Under the pieces are notes generated by a model, which worked only from the letters and a program-made list of their open reading frames with translations, was not told the origin of the DNA and did not search any database. The position numbers and the translations under genes are program-made. Below are positions 24,265-32,312 of a stretch of 53,908 nt of DNA, piece after piece. Source of the stretch: Sphingobium sp. TKS (lineage in GTDB: Bacteria; Pseudomonadota; Alphaproteobacteria; Sphingomonadales; Sphingomonadaceae); contig NZ_CP005089.1 of the NCBI RefSeq assembly GCF_001563265.1, positions 1 through 53,908 on the forward strand, given 5' to 3'. Each line of letters begins with the position of its first letter. The first letter of the stretch is position 1.

Positions 24265-24516
24265 GTGGCGGCCAAACTGTTCAATCGTGTAGCGAGCTTG
24301 CGCATCGCTGCCGGACTTACGCAATCCGAGCTGGCGGCGAGGATTCACGTCTCACCTGAAACAGTCGCCGCCATCGAGAACGGCAGGCAGGACGCCACTT
24401 TGATAACGGCGCTCCGAATGTCCCACGCACTGCGAACTCAAGTGCCGAACATCTTTAGGGAGCAGCCTTTCCCTAAGCTGATCGGCTCCGATCGAGGCGA
24501 GAGCCGCACAGCTTAG
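24265..24516 (+). CDS. XRE-family regulator
   Basis: 83 residues from a GTG. Helix-turn-helix at about 8-60: SLRIAAGLTQSELAARIHVS followed by PETVAAIENGRQDATLITAL. Related to YgzD/plasmid-type Cro-like proteins that end in NIFREQPF. It is first in a probable operon running into the membrane protein and the parAB genes, so it may set partition-gene expression. Confidence 0.85.
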   Translation: MAAKLFNRVASLRIAAGLTQSELAARIHVSPETVAAIENGRQDATLITALRMSHALRTQVPNIFREQPFPKLIGSDRGESRTA

Positions 24517-24525
24517 GAGGTCACT

Positions 24526-24873
24526 ATGCGCCGTCAGATCGTCAGCAAACTCCGGCGTGCAGCAAGCGCGCTACGGACGGCTATGCTTTTGGCGTGGCTT
24601 ATCCTGCTGATCGCAGCTGGCGCGCTCATGCTGATCGTGGCTCTTATTGTCGCCACGCTGGCCCACGCTGCCTTTGGCTGGTGGGGCGTGGCCGTGGTCG
24701 CAGCTTTCGTGCTGGCGGCTATCTTCGGCAAAGATCCACCGACCGAACCAACCAGCCCGCGTCGCAAGCGCAAGGGCCTTCACCTGAATGACGATCCGAA
24801 CCCATGGTATATGCAGTCGCAGTATCGCTTCGGATCGGGAAATAGCGCCGCCCATAACCGCTGGCACAAGTAG
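24526..24873 (+). CDS. Hypothetical two-helix membrane protein
   Basis: 115 residues. Hydrophobic helices at about 19-45 and 48-66 are followed by a basic, polar tail (TSPRRKRKGLHLND). AGGAGG lies 5 bases before the ATG. It sits between the XRE gene and parA with short gaps. Function not recognised. Confidence 0.6.
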   Translation: MRRQIVSKLRRAASALRTAMLLAWLILLIAAGALMLIVALIVATLAHAAFGWWGVAVVAAFVLAAIFGKDPPTEPTSPRRKRKGLHLNDDPNPWYMQSQYRFGSGNSAAHNRWHK

Positions 24874-24903
24874 CCCGTGGCGCAGCCATTGAAGGGATTC
24901 TCA

Positions 24904-25662
24904 ATGCGAACAATCGTAGTGACTAATGAGCGCGGTGGCATCGGCAAGACCACGCTTACCTGTCATATCGCGTGGCATCTGGCCGAGCAGGGCAAGCGTG
25001 TCGTGGTCCTTGACCTGGACAAGCAATGCCACAGTGCCGGAATGCTGAAAGCCGAGTTCGAGCAGATCGGGCCGGTTCAGTCGATACTCGACTTCGCCCC
25101 CGTCGAGGAACCTCCGGCGCTGGCTTGCTTCAAGAACACGAGGCAAGTGGTCGAACTGACGACTGACGGCCCGCAGCAGGGCCAGCACATCGCCGCCTAT
25201 GTTCGCGCCATTCGTGCCGGCCTTGCCAAGCACTACGACTATTGCGTGATCGACACGGCCCCGGCTTGGGATGGCCGCAACCTTATGGCGCTGATCGCAT
25301 CCGATTATGTCGCGGTGCCTTTAGACCCCGACAAAACCGCACGGCAATCGCTCAACGAGATTTCGCAAAGCATCAGCCTTGCCAATAAGGTTCGGGGGGA
25401 GGGCAACGAAACCCGCTTCGGGATCGTGTTCAATCGTGTGCAGACGACGAGTGAAGTGTCTAAAATGCTCATGGAGCGGATCGGGCAGGCGCTACCCGCC
25501 AATGTTGTCCCGCATACCATCCCGCACCGCGAGCATATGCGCGAGGCGGCCCTTCTCGAAATTCCCGTGTGGCGACTTGCCAAGGATACGCGCCGCAGCG
25601 CGCCGGTCCTGCGCGAAGTCGTCTCCTACATTGTCGATCAAGCTGAGAGGGAAGCCGCATGA
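24904..25662 (+). CDS. parA: ParA/IncC-like partition ATPase
   Basis: 252 residues. The deviant Walker A reads NERGGIGKTTLT at residues 8-19; the usual signature Lys of KGG is Arg here, as in some MinD/ParA relatives. Walker B-like CVIDTAPAWDGRNLMALIAS lies near 116. No N-terminal helix-turn-helix, so this is the short type Ib/IncC class that leaves repression to ParB. The start at 24904 is the first ATG with the ParA fold; SD GGGA lies near. It overlaps parB by 4 bp (ATGA). It should move plasmid copies on the nucleoid using ParB complexes. Confidence 0.9.
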   Translation: MRTIVVTNERGGIGKTTLTCHIAWHLAEQGKRVVVLDLDKQCHSAGMLKAEFEQIGPVQSILDFAPVEEPPALACFKNTRQVVELTTDGPQQGQHIAAYVRAIRAGLAKHYDYCVIDTAPAWDGRNLMALIASDYVAVPLDPDKTARQSLNEISQSISLANKVRGEGNETRFGIVFNRVQTTSEVSKMLMERIGQALPANVVPHTIPHREHMREAALLEIPVWRLAKDTRRSAPVLREVVSYIVDQAEREAA

Positions 25663-26684
25663 GCAAGGCAGCTGTCAAACCGGCGAAGAAGAGCTTTGCC
25701 GACTTCGATATGGACGCGATGGATTTTTCGGCCGTCCCCGCGAATACCGAGTTCAAGGCAGCTGGGCGGTTTCAGCGCCTTCCGCTCGCTGACATTGATC
25801 CAGACCCCGCGCAGGTTCGCCGGGAGTTCGACCAGGCCGAGATTGATGCACTGGCCGCGACCATCAAGGACCGCGGCTTGCTGCAACCCATCGTCGTCGC
25901 GCCAACATCGAACGGCCGCTACATCATCCGATACGGCGAGCGGCGCTACCGCGCGTGCCGCCAGCTTGGTTTCGACCAGATCGACACCGTTCTGGATCAG
26001 GCCGACGCCGAACGCGATATTGGCCTCGACCAGTTTCTTGAGAACGAACAACGCCAAGCCCTAAGTCTGGCCGAGCGCGTCAGTTTCATCGCGAGCCGCG
26101 TCAGTGACACGCTTTCGACAAAGGATCTAGCCGCGCGCATCGCCAAGCCGCATTCGGAAGTGAAGCGCCTCTACTCGCTGCGCACCTTGCCCGAGGACAT
26201 TCTTGCCGCGTTGAAGAATTGTTCTCCGCGCGCCGCCGTCGCCATCAAACACGCGATCGAGCTGGACGAGGAGGCCACGCGCAATTTCGTGGTCACGAAT
26301 GAAAATCCGACAGCCGCCGCCTGCGAGCAGTTTCTTGCCACGCTCCAAGGCGGTCCCGATGAAGAGAGCGCTCAGGCCGGCGCCGCTAAACCGAATGACG
26401 ATTCAGCGCTGCCCCAAGAATCGCGCGCGCCGGTGGCAGCTGCCACCAGTGCAGCAGATGAGCGTCGGGAGCGGCCCGAACTGGATGCCGGCGACGACGA
26501 GCGGGAAGGGGAGGGCGCTGCGCTTGCCGAGCGTTCCGATCACAAGCCGCGCACCCCCCGTCAGCCGAAAGAGGCCAACGACGCACCGGCCATCATCATT
26601 CAGGGCCGTCGCGGGATTGTTCTCAGCGGCCAGGTCACGGTTCGGTTCGACGGCGAGGCTGCGCCCCAAACCTTCGACTTCTGA
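25659..26684 (+). CDS. parB: ParB / KorB-like partition and global regulator protein
   Basis: 341 residues. The N-terminal ParB domain holds GERRYRAC (93-100) and ENEQRQ (128-133), the CTP-binding signatures. A helix-turn-helix follows at about 152-178 (TKDLAARIAKPHSEVKRLYS). A Pro/Ala/Glu linker (230-305) contains a palindrome site in its DNA. The final 30 residues (IIIQGRRGIVLSGQVTVRFD) resemble the SH3-like dimer domain of KorB. Known KorB partners IncC, binds many dispersed operators and both partitions and represses; the dispersed palindromes here suggest the same double role. Confidence 0.85.
   Translation: MSKAAVKPAKKSFADFDMDAMDFSAVPANTEFKAAGRFQRLPLADIDPDPAQVRREFDQAEIDALAATIKDRGLLQPIVVAPTSNGRYIIRYGERRYRACRQLGFDQIDTVLDQADAERDIGLDQFLENEQRQALSLAERVSFIASRVSDTLSTKDLAARIAKPHSEVKRLYSLRTLPEDILAALKNCSPRAAVAIKHAIELDEEATRNFVVTNENPTAAACEQFLATLQGGPDEESAQAGAAKPNDDSALPQESRAPVAAATSAADERRERPELDAGDDEREGEGAALAERSDHKPRTPRQPKEANDAPAIIIQGRRGIVLSGQVTVRFDGEAAPQTFDF
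26432..26447. promoter_or_regulatory. Palindrome site 9, inside parB
   Basis: Perfect GGTGGCAGCTGCCACC in the linker coding region, read as Val-Ala-Ala-Ala-Thr. The host region is low-complexity, so the site is tolerated in the protein. Confidence 0.75.
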
Positions 26685-26734
26685 TAGCTTTTACCGTCCA
26701 CGTTCACTCAGCATTGAGGCGGCGTGGAATTTTG

Positions 26735-26764
26735 AAGCGGTGGCAGTTGCCACCGCTTTTTGTT
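26735..26764. terminator. Palindrome site 10 acting as parB terminator
   Basis: A 24-bp near-palindrome (AAGCGGTGGCA, central GT, TGCCACCGCTT) followed by TTTTTGTTTG. The symmetric site with a T run makes an intrinsic terminator 50 bp after parB. The centre matches site 4 rather than the consensus. Confidence 0.75.
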
Positions 26765-26876
26765 TGTGGGGTAGGTATCTACTTTATGGCAGGATAAGCC
26801 TTGCGGCGGCTAATGTTAACCGATACGCTCAATCCTATCGGATCGCGCTTCACGGTTGGGAGATACCTACCCCACA
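26765..26876. other. Putative oriT / relaxosome control region
   Basis: Two 16-bp perfect inverted copies of TGTGGGGTAGGTATCT lie at 26765-26780 and 26861-26876, the second touching the mobC start codon. Between them is CCGATA-N10-TATCGG (26820-26841) containing AATCCTAT, which resembles the ATCCTG core of some P-type nick sites. Position before mobC and the relaxase suits oriT plus autoregulation. The exact nick site cannot be read from sequence alone. Confidence 0.55.
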
Positions 26877-27427
26877 TGGAAAAGACGCTGGGCTTCAAGA
26901 TCGAGGCGGCCAAGCTCGCAAAGATCGACGCGCTCGCGCAGACGAGGGGAGGGCGCGGCCCCTTCATGCGTCAGCTGGTTGACGCGGTGCTCAGGCAGTC
27001 CGGGGCGGCCATCGAGGCCGCGCCTGTTGCCGACCGCGAGGCCGCTGGCGAGCACCGCCTTTATCTTCGGCCCACCGAAACCGAACTGGCCGTGATCCGC
27101 CATCGCGCAAAGGAGCGCCGCATGACCCCGGCGACCTGGGCGATGGCTCTTGTGCGGCGACACATCGGCATTGCCGCGCCTGTCGATCGCGAGTTGCGCG
27201 AAGAGCTGTTGAATTGCCGTCAGGCGTTACAGCGCATTGGCCGCAACGTGAATCAGATCGCCCGAGCGGCGAACAAGATGGCGCTGGCGGACAATGCAGC
27301 GGAGATCGCCGGCGAGCTGCATAAGGTCAACGACCTGCGCGCGGCGATCGGCGCGGCCGTCGAAGGTATCGGTGCAGCCACGAAGGCCGATCTTGTCTAT
27401 TGGGAGGTGCCCGGTGAGCGACTTTGA
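26876..27427 (+). CDS. mobC: MobC-like relaxosome accessory protein
   Basis: 183 residues. An N-terminal ribbon-helix-helix-like stretch (GFKIEAAKLAKIDALAQTRG) precedes the conserved MobC helix LQRIGRNVNQIARAANKMAL near residue 120-140. MobC proteins bind oriT and open it for the relaxase. The ATG at 26876 overlaps an inverted-repeat arm and lacks an SD; upstream in-frame codons at 26813 and 26801 are alternatives. It overlaps the relaxase gene by 14 bp. Confidence 0.8.
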   Translation: MEKTLGFKIEAAKLAKIDALAQTRGGRGPFMRQLVDAVLRQSGAAIEAAPVADREAAGEHRLYLRPTETELAVIRHRAKERRMTPATWAMALVRRHIGIAAPVDRELREELLNCRQALQRIGRNVNQIARAANKMALADNAAEIAGELHKVNDLRAAIGAAVEGIGAATKADLVYWEVPGERL

Positions 27428-28457
27428 CAGCAGCTTTGAGGCGGGCCAGCTCGCCGCGCTGTTCAAACCAAAGCTGACCAGCGACCCGAACAGGCGCGGC
27501 GCCGACATGTTGCTGCGCTCGCTTAGTTCGAGGCGAGCAGGCCAGGGCGGGAGCACCCGGGCGCGGCTTGCTCGCATTGTCAGCCGTGCTCCGGAGGTCA
27601 TGGTCAAGGTTACGGGCAGGCCGAAGGGCAAGAACCACGCGGCTGCGCATTTCGACTATATCGGCCGAAAAGGCGATGTGCCGCTTGAAACGCGCGATGG
27701 CGACATTCTGACTGACAAGGAAGATCGGGCGGCGCTGGCGCGCGATTGGGGCGATCCTGTCTATTGGCGTGACAATTCTACCGTAGCCGCCGTGAGCATG
27801 GTTTTTTCGATGCCGGCAGGCACAGACCCCGACAAGGTTCTTTCAGCGGTGCGCGAAGTCGCGCGGAGCGAGATCGGGCATGAGTGGGATTACGTCCTGG
27901 CGCTGCATACGGACACACCACGGCCTCACGTGCATGTGACGGTTGCAGCGCGCGGTGACACGGGGAAACGCTTCAACCCGCGACCTCAAACGCTGCATCA
28001 TTACCGGGAGCGCTTTGCCGAGGAATTGCGGGCGAGGGGGGTTACTGCCGAGGCAACGCCTCGCGCAGCGCGCGGTGTCGGCCGAGCTGGTCAAAGCATG
28101 GCCCTGAATCGGATGCGGCAGCGCTACATGGCCGGCACCGCACCTGCACCGTTTGCCAATCAGAAGATCACTGCGGCCGCGCGAGACCAGCTGGCGGGGC
28201 GGTCCACCGCTCCGGATTTCGTGGTGCGCGGGCGGCAGGCATGGACTGAGACGCAACACCGCTATCTAGCCGCCGCCAAGCGCCTTGAGGCAAGCAGCGA
28301 TCCAGCTGACCGCCAGCTTGCCGACCAGGTGCGGCAATTTGTGGGGGCAGGGCGAACGCCTACAATTCATGAGCGATCGGTAGCCGCGATGGAGCGGAAG
28401 CGGCAGAGCGAACGATCTAGGAACCGCGATCGTTCGCGGGAAGGGCCAGGACGATAG
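27414..28457 (+). CDS. VirD2/MobA-type conjugative relaxase
   Basis: 347 residues from a GTG with GGGAGG 6 bases upstream. Relaxase domain features: candidate nucleophile Tyr in AHFDYIGRKGDV near residue 82, and the metal-binding motif HTDTPRPHVHVTVAARG near 163-179. The C-terminal 100 residues are basic and helical with an Arg-rich end (RSRNRDRSREGPGR), typical of a VirD4-dependent secretion signal. It should nick oriT and lead the strand through the VirB/VirD4 channel coded farther right. It is compact compared with TraA-type relaxases; a helicase domain is absent. Confidence 0.9.
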   Translation: MSDFDSSFEAGQLAALFKPKLTSDPNRRGADMLLRSLSSRRAGQGGSTRARLARIVSRAPEVMVKVTGRPKGKNHAAAHFDYIGRKGDVPLETRDGDILTDKEDRAALARDWGDPVYWRDNSTVAAVSMVFSMPAGTDPDKVLSAVREVARSEIGHEWDYVLALHTDTPRPHVHVTVAARGDTGKRFNPRPQTLHHYRERFAEELRARGVTAEATPRAARGVGRAGQSMALNRMRQRYMAGTAPAPFANQKITAAARDQLAGRSTAPDFVVRGRQAWTETQHRYLAAAKRLEASSDPADRQLADQVRQFVGAGRTPTIHERSVAAMERKRQSERSRNRDRSREGPGR

Positions 28458-28688
28458 TTACTGGCCGTGCTTGGTCCAGCCAACGCTGTTTGCGCGTTCC
28501 AAAGCGACCAAGGCGTCTGATACCGCCTTCTGCGCGACTAGAAGATAACCTTCGGCAATACTGGGCCATGTTAACTCATCGAACGGATTTGTGACGTTGC
28601 CGTTGAAATAATCGAGAGCTTCATGGGCGCGTGCAGCCGCCTCGATTACCTTGGCGGTTTGTTTCTTTGCCCTGTCAGATTTCTTCAT
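28458..28688 (-). CDS. Hypothetical protein, convergent with relaxase
   Basis: 76 residues, helical, with a Lys-rich N-terminus (KKSDRAKKQTAKV) and Trp near both the middle and the end. The stop codon directly abuts the relaxase stop. A palindrome site lies just upstream (28726). No family recognised. Confidence 0.6.
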   Translation of the reverse strand: MKKSDRAKKQTAKVIEAAARAHEALDYFNGNVTNPFDELTWPSIAEGYLLVAQKAVSDALVALERANSVGWTKHGQ

Positions 28689-28725
28689 CGTGCCTCATGA
28701 GGCCATAGCCCATCAAGAGATCGCA

Positions 28726-28747
28726 AGCGGTGGCAGCTGCCACCGCT
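28726..28747. promoter_or_regulatory. Palindrome site 11 (22 bp)
   Basis: The core is extended by AGC/GCT to 22 bp, between two minus-strand genes, 38 bp upstream of the 28458 gene and just after the stop of the next one. It could act on the 28688 promoter or serve as a hairpin. Confidence 0.75.
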
Positions 28748-29197
28748 CTACCTTCCGTCAGTTTTGAGCCCGCCACGATCTACGGACAGCTGGGGTATCA
28801 TCGGATACTTTAAGGCTTCACGCTCCCGCGCCCGACCTTCATCTATCCCGTATGATGCGCCAATCATCAAACCTACGAAGAACACGGGGATCATGAGCAG
28901 GAGCATCGAGCCGAAGCGTGCTCTACGGCGAGAGCTTTGGATCGCGAGCGCATCACGTTGCAGCTTGAGGGCTGTTATGATCGTCTCGGTAGCAAGGGTG
29001 ATTTCATGGGCGTCGTCGCCCACATTTGTAAGCAATTGCTCAACGTCCGTCAGAGGGCGTTCTACCTGTTTACCCACTTCGCTTAGATCAGACCAAGCGA
29101 GGTTTCTGGAATGAATCACGCGAAGCAAGGTTTCAATGTGACGATCGAGATCGGACACGCCTCTCGATGGCACCGGATCAGGCCGGGGAATGTTCAT
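28748..29197 (-). CDS. Hypothetical single-pass membrane protein
   Basis: 149 residues. The first 100 residues form a helical, coiled-coil-prone part (DRHIETLLRVIHSRNLAWSD, DDAHEITLATETIITALKLQ); one membrane helix lies at about 102-123 (MLLLMIPVFFVGLMIGASYG); a short tail follows. The start at 29197 has AGGAAA upstream. The layout recalls TraD/MobB-like relaxosome membrane factors, but I cannot name the family. Confidence 0.6.
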   Translation of the reverse strand: MNIPRPDPVPSRGVSDLDRHIETLLRVIHSRNLAWSDLSEVGKQVERPLTDVEQLLTNVGDDAHEITLATETIITALKLQRDALAIQSSRRRARFGSMLLLMIPVFFVGLMIGASYGIDEGRAREREALKYPMIPQLSVDRGGLKTDGR

Positions 29198-29236
29198 CGT
29201 GCGGTTTCCTGTTTCCAAAAAGCATGTGCCATGCAC

Positions 29237-30421
29237 TTAGCGCGAGCGTGACGGCTTCCTTTCCTGCTGGCGCAGCGTCAAATCCTCGCGCGCTATGCGG
29301 GTAGCCTCGTTCTGGCGCTGTTGCTCGAAACGGGCAGCAGGGACCGGCGCGCCAACCTCAATACGCTTGGCGACAGTTTCCTTGGCCCGCTCTATGAAGC
29401 GATCCCTGTCTTCCTTTTGGGTGAACCGGGTTTTCGCTTCGATCGCTGCCGCCAGGACGTGCGATTGCGCGGCCTTGAATTGCGGGTTGGCCGCATTATC
29501 CCGATGCGAATTGCGCCGGAACTGTTCGGCCGCAGCACGAGATTCTGAGGGGTCTTGCTTTGCCATGCTCGCTCTCTTTGCCGGGTCTTGTGCTTCGCGG
29601 GCCTTATCTCGCGCCGCCAGCCTTTCTCCCTCAAGTTTAAGCTGTTCAGACGGCTTGAACCCTTTCACTTCGACCCCCGATCGCGCCGCTTCCAGATAGA
29701 CCGCCTTCTTGAATTCGTCGCTTCCATGAACACGGATCGACTGCCAGCCATTGTGCTTCGCGATCGCGATAGCATCGCCAATGGCATAGTCCTTGTTGAT
29801 GCGAATGCCGTCTTGGCCCTTGATCGACATATCGGGCTTGTCATCGCGGCCGCTACGGAAAAGATCATTCCCAACGCGCAGATATTTGCGTTCGAGCTGC
29901 GTGGGCAGAGCCAAGCGTGTGTCGTCAACTTGCTTGTCATCCTTTGGCGCTGCCTTCGATGGAACCTCAGCTTTCGCGGGCGCAGCACCGTCTTTGCTCT
30001 CCGCCCTGGCTCGCTCACCCTCATGGATATTGAGCGATTTATCGGCCGATGCGGTCGGAGCCGCTTCGCGCTTCGCTTGCCGGGGCCACGCATTAAGGTC
30101 GGCCCGCACTCTGCTTTCGTGTCCGCGCAATTCGTCGGCAGGCGCTCCGCGTTTCAGCGCCTTATTATACTCTTCGACAGCCGGCGTCAGATATTGCGCA
30201 ACCGGCGTGGACCCATCATTGCGCCAATCCGTGGACGCCAGATAAGCGGTTTTTCCGCCTTTCTGCATCGTCAGCGCGTGGTCATATTGGTTTTCCAGCT
30301 TGGCAAATGCCTTCATGGCATCGGGGAATCTCGCAAAGGTTTCCTTGCTGTTCCCAGGGCCAAGAATTTCGTAGGAGCGCGGCGTCTTTGCTTGGCGTTC
30401 GCTGTTGTCATTATCGGCCAT
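29237..30421 (-). CDS. LPD7-domain protein of the transfer operon
   Basis: 394 residues from the ATG at 30421 (GGAGAAG upstream). Residues about 175-270 match the LPD7 domain of large polyvalent proteins and relaxase C-termini: LERKYLRVGNDLFRSGRDD, IRINKDYAIGDAIAIAKHNG, SIRVHGSDEFKKAVYLEAAR. The flanks are basic and disordered. In many conjugative relaxases this domain is fused to TraI; here it stands alone next to virD4, overlapping it by 11 bp, so it is a candidate relaxosome adaptor or transferred substrate. Confidence 0.75.
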   Translation of the reverse strand: MADNDNSERQAKTPRSYEILGPGNSKETFARFPDAMKAFAKLENQYDHALTMQKGGKTAYLASTDWRNDGSTPVAQYLTPAVEEYNKALKRGAPADELRGHESRVRADLNAWPRQAKREAAPTASADKSLNIHEGERARAESKDGAAPAKAEVPSKAAPKDDKQVDDTRLALPTQLERKYLRVGNDLFRSGRDDKPDMSIKGQDGIRINKDYAIGDAIAIAKHNGWQSIRVHGSDEFKKAVYLEAARSGVEVKGFKPSEQLKLEGERLAARDKAREAQDPAKRASMAKQDPSESRAAAEQFRRNSHRDNAANPQFKAAQSHVLAAAIEAKTRFTQKEDRDRFIERAKETVAKRIEVGAPVPAARFEQQRQNEATRIAREDLTLRQQERKPSRSR

Positions 30422-32312
30422 ATTCTTCTCCTTCACTCAGAACTAGATCCCGGCGCTGACCTTCCCACTCCTCTTTCGTCGGGTCGGGACCAATAATGTC
30501 GTCGAAGTTGATTTCATCGAAAGCCATGCTGCCGTCCTTCACTGTCAGGTTCGGCATATCGCGATCGAGGGCGAGAACGTCTTCGGGAATGTCCTGCACC
30601 TGGTCATCGGCCAGTGCGGAATAATCATTGAAAGCCGCCAGCTCTTCATCGCTCAGATCATCGACGGCCGCGATCGGCGCGACCGGCTTGGGCAGCGCCG
30701 GCACTTCCGGCGCAGGCGTCAAGCGCGAGCGGAACACGGCATCCTTGAAGTAGCGGATTTTCTTCCCGCGAATGACGGGGATGCCGCCCCGGATGACGAG
30801 TATATCGTCTTCGGGCAGCTGCATCAGCTCTTGCGGGAGCATCAGCGCGCGGCGCTGTTCGGAGATCGTCTTGCTTCGATTGGCGAGCAATCCATGTATC
30901 GTCAGGGACCGGCTTTCCGCATCCTGACCAAGATAGCCGAGGCGTTCGGACAGTTCCTTTGCGACCCGCAGCTCCTTCGGCGTGAAAGCAATTTCGACCC
31001 CGCAGTTTGATACGATTTCGTCCGCGCCATGCTCACCATAGACATTCCGCAGCTGGGAGCGGGACTGGATGACGGGGAGCAGACGCAGCCCATAGCCGCG
31101 CACATAGGAGAACGCATTGGCAATGACCTGGGCGCGGCCGAGCCGCGCAAATTCGTCCAGAATGAGCAGCACGGATAGCTTTTCACCATCGTCGGGCAGT
31201 TGCCGCGTGTTGAGGTCGATCAGCTGTTGGAAAAACAGATTGTAGAGCGGCGCGACCCTATCGAGTTCATCCGGCGAGACACCGAGATAGATCGAGGTCG
31301 GGATGCGGCGAAGGTCCGTCAGGGAAAAGTCGCTTTCGGCCGTCGCGCGATCGACAATTGGATTGATCCAGAGATTGAGCTTGGAGGTGACGGTCTGGAT
31401 AATGCCGGTGAATGTGTTGTCCGCGCTGGACGTAAAATCGCTCAGCGCGGCGCGGCACCCTTCCGATAGTGCACTATCGCCAGCTTCCTTGGTGAAGAAT
31501 GCCTTCATCCCCGGCATCGTGATGGTCCGGTATATCTCGCCAAACGAGAAGGGACGTTCAGGCTTGGCCGCGATCCACGATGCAATGCCGACAAAGGCCG
31601 TGCGCGCTGATTCCGTCCAGAATGCCTCGCCCTTCTCCGGGGGCACGAAGAGCATCGTGGCGATCTTCTGCAATTCGACCAGGACCTCAATTGGATCGGC
31701 CCTGTTGATGTAGCTAAGCGGATTGTAGCGGGCTGTGCGGCCTTCTCTGTCCGTAGGGTTGAACAGCACAACCTTTTGGCCGCCCTTGCGGCGGAAACCC
31801 GCCGTGATTTCATAGTTCTCGCGCTTAATATCGAGCACGACAACCGAATCCGGCCATTGCAACAGATTGGGGATGACGATGCCAACGCCCTTGCCCGATC
31901 CGGTAGGCGCTTCGAGCAATACATGCTCCATCTTGCCCACCATAAGGAAGCGGTTGCGGACGCGGCCGAGCACAATGCCCTTTTTCGCGCGAAGGCCCGC
32001 CTTGCGGATTTCGCCTTCGCGCGCGAAGCGGGCTTCACCGTGAAGGTTCCTTTTCGGCCGCAGGACGATCGCCATAAGCAACACCGGCAGCGGCACGCCT
32101 ATGACCGCGCCTCGCCAGAGCGCTTCGGTCACGACAGGATCATGGCGGTAATACCAGAAGAAGCCGGGGAGCCTGAGCGGATCATAAGCCGCGGCGGGCA
32201 TCTTGAGAAAGAACCACGCCACCGTCCCGGTCAGCAGGCCGATCAGCAGCAGTGTGATCGGAAGGAGGACAAGGGCCAGCGCGAGCCTGTTAGAGCCTGT
32301 TTTCTGGATCAA
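30411..32312 (-). CDS. virD4: VirD4/TraG-type coupling protein
   Basis: 633 residues. Two N-terminal membrane helices (about 10-35 and 67-84) anchor an ATPase domain. Walker A is EAPTGSGKGVGIV near 134-146, and Walker B is LSVLLILDEFARLG. It docks the relaxase-DNA complex to the VirB channel. It overlaps virB11 by 23 bp and the LPD7 gene by 11 bp, indicating tight co-expression. The acidic C-terminal tail (DLSDEELAAFNDYSALADDQ) is longer than in some relatives and may contribute to substrate binding. Confidence 0.95.
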   Translation of the reverse strand: MIQKTGSNRLALALVLLPITLLLIGLLTGTVAWFFLKMPAAAYDPLRLPGFFWYYRHDPVVTEALWRGAVIGVPLPVLLMAIVLRPKRNLHGEARFAREGEIRKAGLRAKKGIVLGRVRNRFLMVGKMEHVLLEAPTGSGKGVGIVIPNLLQWPDSVVVLDIKRENYEITAGFRRKGGQKVVLFNPTDREGRTARYNPLSYINRADPIEVLVELQKIATMLFVPPEKGEAFWTESARTAFVGIASWIAAKPERPFSFGEIYRTITMPGMKAFFTKEAGDSALSEGCRAALSDFTSSADNTFTGIIQTVTSKLNLWINPIVDRATAESDFSLTDLRRIPTSIYLGVSPDELDRVAPLYNLFFQQLIDLNTRQLPDDGEKLSVLLILDEFARLGRAQVIANAFSYVRGYGLRLLPVIQSRSQLRNVYGEHGADEIVSNCGVEIAFTPKELRVAKELSERLGYLGQDAESRSLTIHGLLANRSKTISEQRRALMLPQELMQLPEDDILVIRGGIPVIRGKKIRYFKDAVFRSRLTPAPEVPALPKPVAPIAAVDDLSDEELAAFNDYSALADDQVQDIPEDVLALDRDMPNLTVKDGSMAFDEINFDDIIGPDPTKEEWEGQRRDLVLSEGEEYGR

